Part shown: one piece after another, positions 37,195 to 39,713 of the stretch
How positions within the stretch are numbered: position 1 is the stretch's first letter
Layout: each line of letters begins with the position of its first letter
From: JABMRP01 sp964444795
Lineage (GTDB): Bacteria > Planctomycetota > Planctomycetia > Pirellulales > Thermoguttaceae
Length of the DNA: 39,713 nt
NCBI GenBank assembly: GCA_964444795.1
Contig: CAYUIQ010000054.1
Location: 1-39,713 of the forward strand
Direction: 5' to 3'
Notes under the pieces: generated by a model
What the model saw: only the letters and a program-made list of their open reading frames with translations
What the model was told of the DNA's origin: nothing
Databases searched by the model: none
Position numbers and translations under genes: made by a program

Positions 37195-38724
37195 ATGGCC
37201 AGCCAACCGACAACCCGACAAGAACTCTACGATCGCATCCGGGAATCCTCGAAAAACGAGGTGATCCTGGAGGAGATGATCCGGCTGGGGTTCTGGCCGC
37301 GTGGCGATGTCATGCCCGAGGATCCGGCCGACGAGATCCGTCGCCAGGGAGAACTCGAGCGCCAGTTGCGATCGCTGGTCACCGAACGCGCCCGGCTGGG
37401 AAACGTCGACGCCTTGAAAAAGGCCCTTCGCAAACAACGGCTCGACGAGTCGCGCCGGAAGCAGAAAGAGACGAAGGAACGCCGGCTGCGCGAGCGGGTC
37501 GAACGGGCCGAAGCGTGGAAACAGCGAAAAGCACACGAGATCGGCTACCTGGGTGAAAGCGTCTCGGCCGGGTTGGGGAACCACCAGGGCAACCGAGAGA
37601 AGCTAGCCGCCGCCGGGCTGCCCGTGTTCGATACGCCCGAGCAACTGGCCGGGGCAATGGGCATCGGCGTCGGCGAACTGCGGTTCCTGGCCTTCAACCG
37701 CCGCACCTCGACCACGTCGCACTATCGCCGGTTCCTGGTGCCGAAGAAGACCGGCGGGCATCGCAAAATCTCCGCTCCCATGCCCCGGCTGAAACGGGCG
37801 CAAGAGTGGGTGCTGACCACGATTCTCGAAAAGGTCGCACTGCACGACGCGGCCCACGGGTTTCGCCGCGGCCGGTCGATCGTGACCAACGCCCGGCCGC
37901 ACGTCGGCGCCGACGTGGTCATGAACCTCGACCTCAAGGATTTCTTCCCCACGGTCGTCTACCGCCGAATCAAAGGCGTCTTTCGTAACCTGGGCTACTC
38001 GGAATCGGTTGCCACGGTGCTCGGGCTGCTCTGCTCGGAGCCGGAGGTCGATGAAGTGCGGCTCGACGGCCGGACGTATTACACGGCCCGATCCCGGCGG
38101 TTTCTACCGCAAGGCGCGCCGACCAGCCCGGCGCTGACCAACATCATCTGCCGCGGTTTCGACGCCCGGCTGGCGCGAACCGCCGCCGATTTGGGCTTCG
38201 CCTACACGCGCTACGCCGACGACGTCACCTTCTCCGGATCGGGGATGCCCGCGGAAAACATCGGCCGGGCCCTGCGGCGGATCGTCCACGTCGCCCGTGC
38301 CGAAGGATTCGAGGTCCATCCCGGCAAGACGCGCGTGTTGCGGAGTTGCTCGCGACAGGAAGTCACCGGTCTGGTGGTAAACGAGCGGGTCAATGTTTCG
38401 CGGAAGATACTGCGACGTTTTCGCGCCACGTTGTTCCAGATCGATCGCGACGGCCCGGCCGGCAAGCATTGGGGCCATACCGACGACGTGATCGCGGCGA
38501 TCGAGGGATTCGCCAATTTCGTCGCCATGGTCGATGCCGAAAAAGGGAACGGGTTCAAACGCCAGGTCGAGCGAATCATCCAGAAGCACGGTCGCGGTGG
38601 CGGTCGGGTGCGAGTGCAGCGAGCGCGCTGGGTGTCGTCGTCGCCGTCCGTTGCGGCCGTGGTGGACACACCGGAGAGCCCGTCGGCGCCGAAGAAGAAG
38701 AAACCCTGGTGGAAGTTCTGGTAG
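37195..38724 (+). CDS. Retron reverse transcriptase
   Basis: This RT of 509 residues carries both retron hallmarks: NAxxH (Asn232 to His236, NARPH) and VTG (390-392, in EVTGLVVNERVNVSRK). The catalytic core has motif A LDLKDFFP (Asp246), QGAPTSPALTN (306-316) and YADD (340-343, YADDVTFSG). It should copy the msd part of the adjacent RNA into msDNA primed from the branching guanosine. The first 160 residues, charged and largely helical (about 40-115 coiled coil), are an extension not found in short retron RTs. The C-terminus ends in a Lys/Trp-rich tail (KKKKPWWKFW). The ATG is 28 bases after the a2 arm and lacks a clear Shine-Dalgarno. Neighbours upstream are the SWIM and ARM proteins; a kinase follows after 13 bases. 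Confidence 0.93.
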   Translation: MASQPTTRQELYDRIRESSKNEVILEEMIRLGFWPRGDVMPEDPADEIRRQGELERQLRSLVTERARLGNVDALKKALRKQRLDESRRKQKETKERRLRERVERAEAWKQRKAHEIGYLGESVSAGLGNHQGNREKLAAAGLPVFDTPEQLAGAMGIGVGELRFLAFNRRTSTTSHYRRFLVPKKTGGHRKISAPMPRLKRAQEWVLTTILEKVALHDAAHGFRRGRSIVTNARPHVGADVVMNLDLKDFFPTVVYRRIKGVFRNLGYSESVATVLGLLCSEPEVDEVRLDGRTYYTARSRRFLPQGAPTSPALTNIICRGFDARLARTAADLGFAYTRYADDVTFSGSGMPAENIGRALRRIVHVARAEGFEVHPGKTRVLRSCSRQEVTGLVVNERVNVSRKILRRFRATLFQIDRDGPAGKHWGHTDDVIAAIEGFANFVAMVDAEKGNGFKRQVERIIQKHGRGGGRVRVQRARWVSSSPSVAAVVDTPESPSAPKKKKPWWKFW

Positions 38725-38737
38725 TCTAGGTCACCGT

Positions 38738-39700
38738 ATGAGCGACGAGTCGAAACGACGCAAGGACGCACTGCTCCATCGCTATCTAGACGGCGAGATC
38801 GACAAGCCGACGTACGACGCGATGCTGGCCCGGCTGGAATCACAGCCGCCGGCCGACGAACTGGACCGCATGGCAACCGTCGGCCCTGCGACGCCGATGG
38901 ACGAAGTGGCAGCGGATCCACTTCCGCCGCCGGACATCGGAGCGCAGAACACGCTTTACGGTCAATCGACCGGGGGTCTGGAGCCGGGTGTCGACCTGGG
39001 TGGCTTTCGGCTGGTCGAGATCATCGGCCGCGGCGGCATGGGCCAAGTGTGGAAGGCCCACGATCCGACGGCCGATCGAACCGTCGTGGTCAAGGTCGTT
39101 CCACCTGACGTGCAGCACAACGCCGCCGAGATGGCCCGGGTGCGCGACACGTTTCGCCGCATCCACACCTTGCACCACGAGCATATCTGCCCGGTCTACG
39201 TGTTAGGCGAGGATCCCCGCTGTGGGCACTTCGTCGTCATGCAGTTCATCGACGGGCGGCCCCTTTCGGCTTACCGTCGAGAGCGTGCCGAGGAAAACGG
39301 CCCGCTCACGCTGACCGACACGATCCGCATCCTTCGGCCCGTGGCGGCGGCGTTGGACTACGCCCATCGGCAGAAGGTCGTCCACCGCGACGTCAAGCCG
39401 GACAACATCCTTGTAACCGGCGACGGCGACGACGTGCAGGTGGTCGATTTCGGACTGGCCGCCGAGATCCACACGAGTATGAGCCGTGTGAGCAACGTGA
39501 CCATGGAGACCTCGGGCACGCGTCCGTACATGGCGCCGGAACAGTGGCGCGGCGAGTATCAGGACGCCCGAACCGATCAATACGCGCTGGCCGTGGTGGC
39601 CTACGAACTGCTAGCCGGCCGGTTGCCTTTCGAGTCGGCCGATGCGGAAATCTTGCGGCTCTGGTGTGCCAAGCGAAGCTTGGTTGTTCTTGCAAGTTGA
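38738..39700 (+). CDS. Ser/Thr protein kinase, interrupted by a putative group II intron
   Basis: The N-terminus has a SHOCT-like segment (KDALLHRYLDGEIDKPTYDAMLARLE over two pieces, residues 9-34). A PknB-type kinase domain starts near residue 90, with the glycine loop GRGGMG (97-102), the VVVKVV lysine (Lys119), the catalytic loop HRDVKPDN (216-223), DFG (237-239) and APEQW. The frame ends at residue 320, soon after DQYALAVVAYELLAGRLPFE, so the last part of the C-lobe is missing. The last 12 residues (309-320) lie in sequence resembling a group II intron 5' end at 39664. The gene is thus either split by an intron, restored by splicing, or broken. It starts 13 bases after the RT stop and may be part of the same operon. 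Confidence 0.8.
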   Translation: MSDESKRRKDALLHRYLDGEIDKPTYDAMLARLESQPPADELDRMATVGPATPMDEVAADPLPPPDIGAQNTLYGQSTGGLEPGVDLGGFRLVEIIGRGGMGQVWKAHDPTADRTVVVKVVPPDVQHNAAEMARVRDTFRRIHTLHHEHICPVYVLGEDPRCGHFVVMQFIDGRPLSAYRRERAEENGPLTLTDTIRILRPVAAALDYAHRQKVVHRDVKPDNILVTGDGDDVQVVDFGLAAEIHTSMSRVSNVTMETSGTRPYMAPEQWRGEYQDARTDQYALAVVAYELLAGRLPFESADAEILRLWCAKRSLVVLAS

Positions 39701-39713
39701 AAGGAACTTGCCA
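39664..39713 (+). mobile_element. Putative 5' end of a group II intron (partial, runs off the window)
   Basis: At 39664 the kinase frame meets GTGTG, matching the GUGYG consensus of group II intron 5' ends. It is followed at once by a perfect hairpin (39669-39674 with 39678-39683, GAA loop) and a second one (39692-39698 with 39705-39711, loop GAAAGG). Closely packed stems of this kind are what the start of intron domain I looks like. The intron-encoded RT/maturase would lie beyond the window. The call rests on 50 bases only. Confidence 0.5.

Noticed and set aside
37195..38724. RT as a group II intron maturase or a diversity-generating retroelement RT
   Set aside because: It has the retron-specific NAxxH and VTG motifs, no maturase or HNH domain, and no template/variable repeat pair was noticed nearby.

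Overview
The window is GC-rich, gene-dense bacterial DNA that most probably comes from a planctomycete of the Pirellulales type. The evidence is a combination of families typical of that group: an SHD1 + WD40 secreted protein, two PEP-CTERM anchored proteins, three OmpL-like (BBP2-type) porins with cysteine-rich linkers, a WGR/HEAT-repeat protein, and a Planctomycetes-style Ser/Thr kinase. No rRNA, tRNA or CRISPR array was found. Taxonomy is inferred from gene content only.

Layout. 96-3184 (+): a membrane iron-sulphur protein that fuses NapH-like and NapG-like halves, overlapping a C39-like cysteine-peptidase lipoprotein. 3361-4623 (+): an SHD1-WD40 propeller protein. 4699-10880 (all -): a hybrid histidine kinase, a solo LuxR-type HTH protein, a radical SAM protein, a 96-residue conserved-looking protein, and a membrane-anchored coiled-coil protein with a strong intrinsic terminator. 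11469-18563 (+): a housekeeping run polA-coaE-rho-ribH-nusB-ftsY with very short or no spacing after rho. 18697-26360 (+): a single PAS-domain protein, a small PEP-CTERM protein, a large exported FAD oxidoreductase with inserted and C-terminal carbohydrate-binding-like domains, and a LamG-type PEP-CTERM protein built of repeats. 26602-31799 (+): three tandem porins closed by a strong terminator.

The right end (32052-39713) is the most interesting part. It carries a WGR + HEAT/ARM-repeat protein, an overlapping winged-helix/SWIM zinc-finger protein, a 387-nt non-coding gap, and a reverse transcriptase with the two retron hallmark motifs (NAxxH at residues 232-236, VTG at 390-392). The non-coding gap contains what looks like a complete retron msr-msd RNA: a1/a2 arms of about 20 paired bases enclosing a long hairpin, ending just before the RT start. 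This ARM + WHSWIM + RT arrangement matches the retron class I recall as type XIII, a presumed anti-phage defence system. A Ser/Thr kinase starts 13 nt after the RT and could be co-transcribed. Its kinase domain is cut off at 39664 by sequence that looks like the 5' end of a group II intron (GUGUG followed by two perfect hairpins), which runs out of the window.

Interspersed palindromes, including one of 23 bp inserted in frame inside the NapH-NapG fusion and one of 25 bp between the SWIM gene and the retron RNA, suggest a genome rich in short palindromic repeat elements.
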